This document shows, piece after piece, positions 49,773 through 58,216 of a stretch of DNA of 64,000 nt. The stretch's first letter is position 1. The number at the start of each line of letters is the position of its first letter. The notes beneath the pieces are model-generated. The model was given only the letters and a program-made list of their open reading frames with translations. It searched no databases and had not been told where the DNA came from. This DNA comes from Rhodospirillaceae bacterium. GTDB lineage: Bacteria > Pseudomonadota > Alphaproteobacteria > GCA-2731375. Location: positions 1 to 64,000 of the forward strand of contig JABJKS010000051.1 in assembly GCA_018660265.1 (NCBI GenBank). The letters run 5' to 3'. A program made the position numbers and the translations under genes.

Positions 49773-50985
49773 AGCGCCCTCTGCTGATGGCGCCACCAAA
49801 GGTCCGCTTGACGGATTGCGGGTCATTGATCTGACCCGGGTCCTTGCGGGTCCGTTTTGCACGCAGACCCTTGGCGACATGGGTGCGGAAGTGATCAAGG
49901 TAGAGCATCCCGTTGGTGGCGATGATACCCGTGCCTTCGCCCCCCCCTATCAGGGTGATCAATCAGCCTATTTCCTGTCCGTTAACAGAAACAAAAAGAG
50001 TGTTACGCTCAATCTCAAGGACGATGCCGCCAAGGACGTGCTGTGGGAGCTGATCGATAACGCCGACATCATCGTGGAAAACTTCCGCCCCGGTGCGGCC
50101 AAGCGTCTTGGTTTTGGTTATGAGGATGTGGCGGCCCGCTGTCCGGGCGTTATCTATGCCTCGATCTCCGGTTTTGGTGATACGGGCCCGGATGCGACCC
50201 GTCCCGGCTATGATCTGATCATCCAGGGCGAAAGTTCGATGATGAATATCACCGGTGCCCCTGATACCCCGCCCTTCAAGATGGGGACATCAATTGCCGA
50301 TCTGGTATCCGGTATGACCCTGGTGCAGGGTATTCTGGTTGCCCTCTATGCCCGCCGTGACAGCGGCAAGGGCCAGCACGTCAAGGTATCCATGCTGGAG
50401 GCGCTGTCGGCGCTGTTGACCTATCATGCGGGCAACTACTTCGCGACGGGTGTTTCTTCGGAACGCCGTGGTAACGCCCATCCTTCGATCGTGCCTTACG
50501 AGACATTTCAGGCTGCCGATGGCTGGCTGAATATTGCGGTGGGTAATGATCCACAATGGAGAACCTTTTGCGAGGCCGTAGGCCGCCTGGATCTTCGCGA
50601 TGATGAACGCTATGCCAAATCGCCGGACCGGGTTGGTCACCGTGATCAATTACTGCCCATCGTCACGGAAATCCTGCAAGCCAAGACCCGCGATGAATGG
50701 ATTTCCATTCTGGGAGGGGCCGGTATTCCATGCGGGGCAATTTACACCACTGGCGAAGCCTGCGAGAGCGAGACCCTTAAAGAGCGCGGCATGATCTGGA
50801 AAACAGAGCATCCGACGGCGGGTGAAGTGCGTAGCATCGGCAATCCGATTGAGCTGACGGGCACACCGTTTGCCCAACCCACGCCGCCGCCGACCCTGGG
50901 CCAGCATACGGAAGACGTGCTGGCGGATCTGCTGGACTACAGTGCCGAAAAAATCGCTGCCCTAAAAGATCAAGGCGCGCTCTAA
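49759..50985 (+). CDS. Family III CoA-transferase
   Basis: This 408-residue family III CoA-transferase closes the seven-gene operon. It shows GLRVIDLTRVLAGPFCTQTLGDMGAEVIKVEHP, NRNKKSVTLNLKDD, VENFRPGAAKRLGFGYEDV and the likely catalytic Asp in GTSIADLVSG. ATG 49759 follows AAGGAG at 7 bases and overlaps the HAD gene by 14 bp, so the two are coupled. It would give a CoA thioester of an intermediate. The acyl group is unknown. Confidence 0.9.
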   Translation: MSSVEAPSADGATKGPLDGLRVIDLTRVLAGPFCTQTLGDMGAEVIKVEHPVGGDDTRAFAPPYQGDQSAYFLSVNRNKKSVTLNLKDDAAKDVLWELIDNADIIVENFRPGAAKRLGFGYEDVAARCPGVIYASISGFGDTGPDATRPGYDLIIQGESSMMNITGAPDTPPFKMGTSIADLVSGMTLVQGILVALYARRDSGKGQHVKVSMLEALSALLTYHAGNYFATGVSSERRGNAHPSIVPYETFQAADGWLNIAVGNDPQWRTFCEAVGRLDLRDDERYAKSPDRVGHRDQLLPIVTEILQAKTRDEWISILGGAGIPCGAIYTTGEACESETLKERGMIWKTEHPTAGEVRSIGNPIELTGTPFAQPTPPPTLGQHTEDVLADLLDYSAEKIAALKDQGAL

Positions 50986-50997
50986 CACCTGTCATCG

Positions 50998-51016
50998 CGC
51001 TAATTTGAAATTAGCG
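50998..51016. terminator. Bidirectional hairpin between convergent genes
   Basis: A perfect inverted repeat, CGCTAATTT (50998-51006) and AAATTAGCG (51008-51016), lies between the CoA-transferase stop (50985) and the thiolase stop (51011-51013) and slightly overlaps the latter. It can form a hairpin from either strand with A/T-rich inner pairs. It lacks a clear T-run, so its strength as a terminator is uncertain. Confidence 0.55.
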
Positions 51017-52216
51017 ACTGCTTACATCGAGCACGACGGACATGGCGGAATCTCCTGCCGCGCAACCCTGAAACAGGCCGCGACCGCCACCTTTCAAGGC
51101 CAGCTCCTCAATCAGCTCAACAATCGTCCTCAGACCCGTTGGCCCTTGCGGGTGGCCCCAGATCAACGAGCAGCCGAAATTATTCATGGCCCCCAGATCG
51201 AAACCAGTTTCGCGGCTAAACACAATGTCGTTGACGGCAAAGGGATTGTGCGACTTCACAGCATCCATATCACCGATGCCCAGATCAGCATCGTCGAGAG
51301 CCCTCTGCGCCGCCTCGACAGGGGCCTGGGGCATATAGCCTTTTTCCGTTCGCGACTGGCCAAATCCCAGGACACGAATACGGATAGAAGGATCCTTGGC
51401 GCATTGCCGGGCCTTTTCTTCCGTCGTCACCAGTAACCCGACGGTGCCGTCTGCGGGATGTGTCTGTCCGCCAAAAGTTATGGTGCCGTTTGGTCTTACC
51501 GGTTTCAGCTTTGCCAGACCTTCCGCGGTGGCGTTCGCCACACCCTCGTCCGTGGTAAGGCTGCCGACGGTTTTGCGAAAACGCCCGTCGGGGATATCAA
51601 AGGGCAGTGTCATATAACGTCTTTGAAAGGCATGGTCGTCGGCCAGGGCATCGTTGTACTGGGCATGGCGGCGCAGGACAACATCATGCTGTTCCGCCGT
51701 GCTGATCTGATATTTGGCGGCGACGTTCTCCGCTGTGTCGACCATGGCGTTTTTGGCGTAGGGGTCATGATTAAAATTGTCCATCACCACGTCTTCATGA
51801 CTGCCCGTACCCCCCGGTCCCGCAGGGGCGGGATAATAGACATGCGGGCCGTTGGACGTCCGATCCGTCGTCAGGATCAAGGCGCTGTCCGACAGGCCAC
51901 TACGCACTTCATGGCAGGCCGCCGCCAGGGTGCGGGCACCGGTGGCGCAGGCTTGGCTGATGGTGGGACCCGCCACGCCGTCGGCCCCCATCATGCCCGT
52001 AACCCAGGGCAGGCCGTAAAATGACTGATGTTGGGGGACCGTCATGCCAAGGATACCGTGATCGATTTGATCCAACGGAATATTGCGACGGGCCAGTTCC
52101 TCCCCGGCCACATGGGCGGCAAATTCCAAGCTGTGCAAATGCGACAGGCTGCCTTGCCAGCGGGCAAAAGGTGTCGACCAATAGGCACCGTATGGGATTT
52201 CTGCGTCGCGGGGCAT
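51011..52216 (-). CDS. Thiolase-family protein
   Basis: This 401-residue thiolase-fold protein has the nucleophile Cys in TISQACATGARTL and the C-terminal signature WGHPQGPTGLRTIVELIEEL, with a late Cys in FQGCAAGDSAMS. It therefore probably condenses or cleaves 3-ketoacyl-CoA. The central part differs from standard acetyl-CoA acetyltransferases, so the chain type is not clear. ATG 52216 follows GGAG; a TTG at 52228 is unlikely. It is divergent from the class II aldolase gene across 93 bp. Confidence 0.87.
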   Translation of the reverse strand: MPRDAEIPYGAYWSTPFARWQGSLSHLHSLEFAAHVAGEELARRNIPLDQIDHGILGMTVPQHQSFYGLPWVTGMMGADGVAGPTISQACATGARTLAAACHEVRSGLSDSALILTTDRTSNGPHVYYPAPAGPGGTGSHEDVVMDNFNHDPYAKNAMVDTAENVAAKYQISTAEQHDVVLRRHAQYNDALADDHAFQRRYMTLPFDIPDGRFRKTVGSLTTDEGVANATAEGLAKLKPVRPNGTITFGGQTHPADGTVGLLVTTEEKARQCAKDPSIRIRVLGFGQSRTEKGYMPQAPVEAAQRALDDADLGIGDMDAVKSHNPFAVNDIVFSRETGFDLGAMNNFGCSLIWGHPQGPTGLRTIVELIEELALKGGGRGLFQGCAAGDSAMSVVLDVSSR

Positions 52217-52309
52217 GGGGAACTCCAATAGTCTGATTTGACAGGCAGGGCGGTTCGCCTCAACCTAGCGCAAAGTTGGAGGTTTTGGCAGCAAGGATTG
52301 GAGAATGTC

Positions 52310-53083
52310 ATGGTCGATTTGACGGTTGATAGGTCGAACAGCGTCACCGCCCAGGAATGGGATCAACGAACCAAATTGGCTGCCGTCTATCGCGCCTTTG
52401 CGCGCATGGGCTGGGACGATCTGATCTATACCCATATCTCGGCCCGGGTACCGGGACCAGAGGCGCATTTCCTGATCAATCCTTTTGGTCTGATGTATGA
52501 GGAGGTGACCGCCTCCAATTTGGTGAAGATCGACTTGGCCGGCGAAAAGGTTGAGGCGGATGAGCCGAACGAGATCAACTATGCCGGATATATTATTCAT
52601 TCCGCTGTGCATGAGGCGTTGGAAAATATCCACTGTGTGGTCCATTTGCACACGGATTGGGGCGTGGCCGTCGCATCGCAAAAGAACGGTTTGTTGCCGT
52701 TGTCGCAATTCAATCTGTTTCACTATGGCGGCGTTGCCTATCACGACTATGAAGGCCTGGCCCTGGACGCGGACGAAAAACAACGCCTGGTCGGCGATCT
52801 TGGCGTCCACCGTATGATGGTTCTACGCAACCACGGCACCATGACGGTGGGCGAAACTATCGGGGAAGCCTTTTTCCATATGTACAATCTGGAACGGGCC
52901 TGCAAAATACAGATCGCCGCGCAAGCGGGCGGTGAAGGGGATTTGGCCCTGATCGACAAGGCGACGATGAAGGAATATCAACGCGAAGTGCCGGAGGGGA
53001 CCCGATTTGGAGACTATGGGTCCTTGGAACTGGCAGCCTGGATGCGTAAGCTGGACCGGGAAGAACCTGACTATCGAAACTAA
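52310..53083 (+). CDS. Class II aldolase/adducin-family protein
   Basis: This 257-residue protein has the class II aldolase fold: RTKLAAVYRAFARMGWDDLIYTHISARVPG near the start, HLHTDWGVAVAS with two of the metal-binding His, and VLRNHGTMTVGETIGEAF with the third. Relatives include L-fuculose-phosphate aldolase and decarboxylases of this family. ATG 52310 follows GGAG at 7 bases; the longer frame has no family support. It is the first of four plus-strand genes (aldolase, methyltransferase, SDR, GST). Confidence 0.86.
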   Translation: MVDLTVDRSNSVTAQEWDQRTKLAAVYRAFARMGWDDLIYTHISARVPGPEAHFLINPFGLMYEEVTASNLVKIDLAGEKVEADEPNEINYAGYIIHSAVHEALENIHCVVHLHTDWGVAVASQKNGLLPLSQFNLFHYGGVAYHDYEGLALDADEKQRLVGDLGVHRMMVLRNHGTMTVGETIGEAFFHMYNLERACKIQIAAQAGGEGDLALIDKATMKEYQREVPEGTRFGDYGSLELAAWMRKLDREEPDYRN

Positions 53084-53115
53084 CGAATAATCAAAATTGT
53101 ACGAGGAGTAGTAAG

Positions 53116-54123
53116 ATGAGCACGACGCGGGTGAATACGGTTCGTTTGCAGACGATGGTCAAGGGGTTTTGGGAGTCCGCCGCTTTGATGAGCGGGGTGG
53201 AGCTGGGTTTGTTCACGGCTATATCGAAAGGCCATAATACGGTTGAAAGTGCGGCCACCGCGCTTGGTATCGAGGTCGAGAACGCCGAACGCCTGATGAC
53301 CGCCCTGACGGCGATGACCTTGCTGGAACGGGACGGCGATAGCTTCACAAACGCAGCCGACGTGGAACGCTTTTTGGTCGAAGGGGCATCCAGCTATGCC
53401 GGGCCGTGGATGCTGTTTGGCAAGCCGGCCTGGAATGAATGGGGCAATCTGACGGAGCATCTGCGCCAACCAAGGTCCGAGCAAAAGGTTTTGGGCAAAT
53501 ACGACGATACCTTCACCGTTGAACATGCGCGGGAATATCATGCCGCAACTTATTCCATCGGCTTGGGGGCGGCGCGATGGTTTCATAAACGGGTAGACCT
53601 GACGGGCCGGAAACGGATCATGGATTTGGGTGGCGGGTCCGGTTGCTATTGCATTGTCGCGGCCCAAAAATTCCCCGATATGACTGCGGTGGTCCTGGAT
53701 TTGCCTTCGGTCGCGGTCGTGGCGCGGGAGTTTATTGCCGAGAATAATGTTCAGGATCGGGTAACGGCGGAACCATGTGATTTCACCGCCGATGCCTTGC
53801 CCACCGATGCGGATGTCGCAATCATGGCGTCGAACTTGCCCATATACAGCCGTGAAATTATCGCCGGTGTTGTCCAGCGTGTGCACGATGCGTTGTTGCC
53901 CGGCGGGGAATTCCATTTGATTGGCGAAATTTTGGATGATGATCGCCGTGGCCCCATCGCACCGGCCCTGTGGGGACTGTCCGAGGCCGTCAGCGGTTCC
54001 ACTGGATTGGCCCATTCCGAGAGCGATGTCATCGGATATTTCACCAAAGCCGGCTTTAACAACGTCACGGCAACCGAATTCATTCCCGGTACTCTGACCC
54101 GGATCACAGGGTACAAGTCCTGA
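53116..54123 (+). CDS. O-methyltransferase-like protein without the usual catalytic His
   Basis: This 335-residue protein is a paralogue of the one at 1858-2916. It has the dimerization part (about 1-95, AADVERFLV) and the SAM loop IMDLGGGSGCYCI. The place where OMTs have a catalytic His, in an LHDW-like motif, reads SNLPIYSREI, so that His is absent. It may methylate through another mechanism, or bind without methyl transfer. A GAGGAG site precedes the ATG. The gene lies 32 bp after the aldolase gene and 10 bp before the SDR gene. Confidence 0.78.
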   Translation: MSTTRVNTVRLQTMVKGFWESAALMSGVELGLFTAISKGHNTVESAATALGIEVENAERLMTALTAMTLLERDGDSFTNAADVERFLVEGASSYAGPWMLFGKPAWNEWGNLTEHLRQPRSEQKVLGKYDDTFTVEHAREYHAATYSIGLGAARWFHKRVDLTGRKRIMDLGGGSGCYCIVAAQKFPDMTAVVLDLPSVAVVAREFIAENNVQDRVTAEPCDFTADALPTDADVAIMASNLPIYSREIIAGVVQRVHDALLPGGEFHLIGEILDDDRRGPIAPALWGLSEAVSGSTGLAHSESDVIGYFTKAGFNNVTATEFIPGTLTRITGYKS

Positions 54124-54133
54124 CGGTCCTGAA

Positions 54134-54877
54134 ATGAACGATAGGATAGCTCTATCACCCGGCACCGTGGCCCTGGTAACAGGTGCCAGCGCTGGTATCG
54201 GGCGGGCTATTGCCCAGACGTTGAGCGGTCAAGGTTGCCGGGTCATATGCGCGGCCCGGCGCAGGGATCGGTTGGAAGCGTTGGTCGAGGCGATGCCAAA
54301 TCCCGCTTTCGCCCTCGCGTTGGATATCGCCGATGGTAAGTCCGTCGACGGTCTGTTGGATCGACTGCCGCCTGAATGGCGGCAGATTGATATTCTGGTC
54401 AATAACGCGGGGCATGATCTCGGTGGACGGCAGGCTTTTCATCTGCGGGACCCAGACGATATGGCTGCCGTGATGGAGACCAACGCGACGGGTATGATGC
54501 GCGCCACCCTGGCCGTTTTGCCCGGTATGCAGTCACGCGGCAAGGGGCACATTGTCACCATCGGTTCCGTCAACGGTGTCGAATGGACAGCTAATCATAG
54601 TGTTTATGTGGCCTCTAAATTTGCCGTGCACGGCTTCACCAACAGCCTGCGGATGGAATTGCAAGGCACTGGTATTCGATTGAGTGAGGTTATGCCGGGC
54701 CTGGTACGCACTGAATTTGCCGCCGCCCGTTGGCGCGGGGACGAGGCGCGCGCGGAAGAGTTCTACGCACGCCGTGAGGCCGCCCTATCGCCCCAGGATG
54801 TGGCCGATGCGGTTCTTTATGTGCTCAACACACCCGCCCATGTGAATATCTGCGATCTGGTTCTGCGCCCGGCATAA
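54134..54877 (+). CDS. Short-chain dehydrogenase/reductase
   Basis: This 247-residue SDR shows the cofactor motif LVTGASAGIGRAIA, the NNAGHD segment, and the catalytic triad with Ser in VTIGSVNG and Tyr-x3-Lys in HSVYVASKFAVHGF. It resembles the YdfG/3-hydroxyacid dehydrogenase group. The basic CAARRRDR segment after the second strand suggests preference for NADP. It starts 10 bp after the methyltransferase gene, with no strong ribosome binding site. Confidence 0.88.
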   Translation: MNDRIALSPGTVALVTGASAGIGRAIAQTLSGQGCRVICAARRRDRLEALVEAMPNPAFALALDIADGKSVDGLLDRLPPEWRQIDILVNNAGHDLGGRQAFHLRDPDDMAAVMETNATGMMRATLAVLPGMQSRGKGHIVTIGSVNGVEWTANHSVYVASKFAVHGFTNSLRMELQGTGIRLSEVMPGLVRTEFAAARWRGDEARAEEFYARREAALSPQDVADAVLYVLNTPAHVNICDLVLRPA

Positions 54878-54903
54878 ACCCGTATAGTTTGGAGATAGCA
54901 AAG

Positions 54904-55551
54904 ATGAAACTACACAGCTCCCCCACCTCACCCTATGTGCGCAAGGTTCGTATCCTGTTATTGGAAACAGGACTGGATGATCGGGTTGAACAGGTTGTCC
55001 AGGCCGTCACGCCCATTGCCCTTAACAAGGAGGTTAATGCGGATAATCCCATGGGCAAGGTGCCGGCGTTCGTGACCGATGATGGCATCTCACTGTACGA
55101 CAGCCCCGTGATCTGTGAATACCTGGATAGCTTGCATGCCGGGGCAAAGATGTTTCCGCCATCAGGCCCGACCCGCTGGACGGCCATCCGCCGACAAGCC
55201 CTGGGCGACGGTCTGTTGGATGCGGCCATCCTGGGGCGATACGAGGCCACATTGCGCCCGGAAGGCTATCGCTGGCCCGATTGGATGGATGCCCAGATGC
55301 TGAAGATTGAACGCAGTCTGGATGCAATGGCGGCGGAGGCGGCGGAGGCCACCGAAGATGTCGGATTAGGCGATACGGTTGATATTGGCACAATCTCTTT
55401 TGCCTGCGCCTTGGGCTATATGGATTTCCGTTATGATGAGGCCGATTGGCGCGCCGGTCGTCCCGCCTTGGCGGAATGGTACAAAGGTTTTGCCCAGCGC
55501 CCGTCTATGCAGGCAACTGAGGCACCGAATTCAGACCCTCTTGCGCGTTAG
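54904..55551 (+). CDS. Glutathione S-transferase-family protein
   Basis: This 215-residue protein has the N-terminal thioredoxin-fold part (MKLHSSPTSPYVRKVRILLLE, then NPMGKVPAFVTDDGISLYDSPVICEYLD with the cis-Pro and SNAIL-like DSxxI motif) and a helical C-terminal domain. The Ser residues near SPTSPYV are candidate catalytic residues. ATG 54904 follows GGAGATAG; a TTG at 54889 is less likely. It ends the four-gene run and converges with the dehydratase gene 4 bp away. GSTs of this class often detoxify or dehalogenate small organics. Confidence 0.88.
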   Translation: MKLHSSPTSPYVRKVRILLLETGLDDRVEQVVQAVTPIALNKEVNADNPMGKVPAFVTDDGISLYDSPVICEYLDSLHAGAKMFPPSGPTRWTAIRRQALGDGLLDAAILGRYEATLRPEGYRWPDWMDAQMLKIERSLDAMAAEAAEATEDVGLGDTVDIGTISFACALGYMDFRYDEADWRAGRPALAEWYKGFAQRPSMQATEAPNSDPLAR

Positions 55552-55555
55552 CGCC

Positions 55556-56539
55556 TTAAAGGTTGCCGGCGAACAGGGCGGGATCCACGTTGCCCCCCGA
55601 TAGCACGATGACGCTGACACCGGTGGCTAAATCCAGTTTGCCTGATAGTGCCGCCGCCAGGGCAACCGCGCCCCCAGGCTCCAGCACCAATTTCAGGTGC
55701 CCGAAGGCAGCGGCCATGGCCCCCGTAACTTCTGTATCGCTAACCGCCAGGCCGCCGGTGCATAGCTGGCTGTTGACCTGATAGGTCAACCGGCCCGGTT
55801 CCGGTGCCAGTAAGGCATCGCAAAAACTGCTGGTCGTCATGTCCGCCTGCTGTCTGACGCCGGTGGAGATTGATCGTGCGGTATCGTCATAGCCTTCGGG
55901 CTCAACCGTGTATACCTGTGCGTCCGGTTGATGATGTTTCACCGCTGTTGCCACGCCCGCCGTCAAACCGCCGCCGCCGCACGGCACCAGGACGCGGGCT
56001 GGGCTCAATGCCTGCTCCGCCAACTGTTCCATGATTTCCAGCCCCACGGTGCCCTGACCAGCCATGATCAATTGGTCATCGTAGGGGCGCACCATGGTCA
56101 GGCCGCGTTCCGCCGCCAATCTGGCGGCAATGGCTTCCCGCGGTTCGCTGCCATATCGGTCGTAGGTGACAATTTCCGCCCCCCAGGAAGCGGTACCGCG
56201 CTTTTTGACTTCCGGTGCGTCTTCGGGCATGACGATCAGGGCCGGTGTGTCGCAGTAAAATGCAGCCGCTGCGACACCTTGAGCATGATTGCCGGAGGAA
56301 TAGGCGATCACGCCGGCCTTTCGGGCAGCGGCATCAAGACGGCTGATATGGTTGTAGGCACCGCGAAATTTGAATGACCCGGTGACCTGCAATGGCTCGG
56401 GCTTAAAGAACAGCCGCCCCCCGGCCATTTCGTTGAGGGCCCTGTTCTCCAACAAAGGTGTGCGCACAGCCACGCCGGAAAGAACCCGGGCGGCATCTGC
56501 GACATCGTCATAACTGACGGGTGGGTCAATGTCCGCCAT
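55556..56539 (-). CDS. Threonine/serine dehydratase-like PLP enzyme
   Basis: This 327-residue fold II PLP enzyme has the cofactor Lys in GSFKFRGAYNHI and the substrate-binding SSGNHAQGVAAAA, plus the glycine-rich phosphate loop VLVPCGGGGLTAG. It lacks the C-terminal regulatory domain of biosynthetic IlvA, so it should be a catabolic threonine/serine ammonia-lyase or a serine racemase-like protein. It overlaps the alpha/beta-hydrolase gene by 14 bp. Confidence 0.88.
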   Translation of the reverse strand: MADIDPPVSYDDVADAARVLSGVAVRTPLLENRALNEMAGGRLFFKPEPLQVTGSFKFRGAYNHISRLDAAARKAGVIAYSSGNHAQGVAAAAFYCDTPALIVMPEDAPEVKKRGTASWGAEIVTYDRYGSEPREAIAARLAAERGLTMVRPYDDQLIMAGQGTVGLEIMEQLAEQALSPARVLVPCGGGGLTAGVATAVKHHQPDAQVYTVEPEGYDDTARSISTGVRQQADMTTSSFCDALLAPEPGRLTYQVNSQLCTGGLAVSDTEVTGAMAAAFGHLKLVLEPGGAVALAAALSGKLDLATGVSVIVLSGGNVDPALFAGNL

Positions 56540-57392
56540 GGCCGTGGGCCTCTAAAAAATCGTCAATCGCGCGTAGGCATTCCGGCTCGTCCAGTTGCGG
56601 GGCATGGCCACGATTGGCCACGATGACCTGGGTCAGATCCGGTTTCACCGCCGCCATGCGGGCAAATGTTTCCGCACTTAGAATGTCGGACAGGGCACCC
56701 CGGATAGCCAGGGCCGGCACGTGCGCCAGGGCTTTGAAGTAAGGCCAGAATTCCATAGGCTCGTCCCCCTGTTCCGTGGCGGAGCGGGAGATGGCGGGGT
56801 CGTAGTTTTGCACCAACAGGCCATCGTCCCGCTGGCGAAATGTGCGTTCCGCCTCCTCCCCCCATTGGGCCTCGGTGAAATCAGGAAATGCTGGCGCGAA
56901 CAGGGTTTTCAGATGCGCAATCGCCTGTTCTTTTGTCATTGCAGCCGGTGTCTTACCCGCATAGCCGCTGATGCGGGCGATGCCGGTGGGATCAATTTCG
57001 GGCCCGATGTCGTTGATAATGACACCGGCCAGGGCAGTTGGACGGGCCGCTGCCAGGCCCATGGCCATAATGCCTCCCATCGATGTGCCGATGACGATCA
57101 CCTTGTGACAACCGGTCACGGTCAACAGATGGCCGATGTCGGAAAGATAGGTGGGAGGCGTATAATTATCCGGGTTCGGATCGTAGGCTGATTGCCCCCG
57201 GCCGCGCAGATCAAGGACCAGCACCCGCCGGGTTGTTGCCATGCGTAGGGCCAGCGCGTGAAAATCAACCGCATTGCGGGTCAACCCGGCCAGACACAGC
57301 ACAGGTGTTGCCGTGGATAACGGATCGCCATAGTCGCGATAATACAGCTCCAGATCATCCTGGGCATGGAAGCGATGTTCGCGATATTCCAA
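56526..57392 (-). CDS. Alpha/beta hydrolase
   Basis: This 288-residue protein has the alpha/beta-hydrolase triad: the nucleophile Ser in VIGTSMGGIMAMG, an Asp in IRGALSDILSAETF, and the His in ANRGHAPQLDEPE. The oxyanion segment is near LCLAGLTRNAVDF and LDLRGRGQSAYDPN. Relatives include esterases, haloalkane dehalogenases and C-C hydrolases. It lies 5 bp after the haloacid dehalogenase-type gene, so both may act on one substrate. Confidence 0.88.
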   Translation of the reverse strand: MEYREHRFHAQDDLELYYRDYGDPLSTATPVLCLAGLTRNAVDFHALALRMATTRRVLVLDLRGRGQSAYDPNPDNYTPPTYLSDIGHLLTVTGCHKVIVIGTSMGGIMAMGLAAARPTALAGVIINDIGPEIDPTGIARISGYAGKTPAAMTKEQAIAHLKTLFAPAFPDFTEAQWGEEAERTFRQRDDGLLVQNYDPAISRSATEQGDEPMEFWPYFKALAHVPALAIRGALSDILSAETFARMAAVKPDLTQVIVANRGHAPQLDEPECLRAIDDFLEAHGHGGH

Positions 57393-57397
57393 ACGAT

Positions 57398-58090
57398 CTA
57401 TCCTTCTACGCCGACGATGGACGGCAGGCTTTCCAAGCTGTCCAGCATCACATCCGGGTTGCCGGGCAACCTCTCCCGGGGCTGACCGAAACGGTTAACC
57501 CAGACCACGCGAAAGCCAAAGTTGGATGCAGCATGGGCGTCCCAGGCGTTGGAAGACTGAAAGCTGATGGCACCAGGTGCGACGCCCAACTGATCCACGG
57601 CCATTTGATAGACCCCTGGGGCGGTTTTGTAGACCTTTATCTGATCGGCTGAGATAACAGCGTCCAAGGCTCCGCCGATGCCCGCATTGGCCACCGCGGC
57701 GTCGAGCATCTTAGGTGAGCCATTGGATAGAATTGCTGTCTTCATGCCACCATCTTGCAGGCGGCGCAGCACATCGCCGACCTCAGGGTAGGCATCGAGC
57801 TGCAGATACAATTCCATCAACCGTTCCCGCAGCTGGGCATCCTCCAGATCCAGGGCATCCATGGCGAAATCCAATGCTTCCCCCGTGACCTGCCAGAAAT
57901 CGGCATACTCACCCATCAGGCTGCGCAGCCAAGTATATTGCAACTGCCGCCCGCGCCACAGCTCCGCCAAGGGCAGCCATTTATCCCCCAGGTCGGCAGC
58001 GCAATGTTGCGCCGCAGCGTTGACATCGAACAATGTGCCATAGGCGTCAAAAACGCAGGCACCTATTCCGTCAAGTTTCGTTACATTCAT
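57398..58090 (-). CDS. L-2-haloacid dehalogenase-type HAD enzyme
   Basis: This 230-residue protein shows nearly all residues of L-2-haloacid dehalogenase: the nucleophile Asp in VFDAYGTLFD, the Arg in LWRGRQLQYTWLRSL, Ser in ILSNGSPKML, Lys in KVYKTAPGVYQ, and FQSSNAWDAHAASNFG, where the canonical reads SSNGWDxxGA. It should hydrolyse 2-haloalkanoic acids. ATG 58090 follows GGAGG at 7 bases; a longer frame at 58117 is unlikely. It heads a minus-strand operon with the hydrolase and dehydratase genes. Confidence 0.87.
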   Translation of the reverse strand: MNVTKLDGIGACVFDAYGTLFDVNAAAQHCAADLGDKWLPLAELWRGRQLQYTWLRSLMGEYADFWQVTGEALDFAMDALDLEDAQLRERLMELYLQLDAYPEVGDVLRRLQDGGMKTAILSNGSPKMLDAAVANAGIGGALDAVISADQIKVYKTAPGVYQMAVDQLGVAPGAISFQSSNAWDAHAASNFGFRVVWVNRFGQPRERLPGNPDVMLDSLESLPSIVGVEG

Positions 58091-58216
58091 GCATTTGCCT
58101 CCGCATTTCATCTGCAAGTTTACGCGAATGCCAGGGCGACAACAACAACCCGTCCCTTTGGCATTGGCGTTGAATTCCTGTAGAATGGCGAAAATAGATT
58201 TTGGAGGATCGATCAG

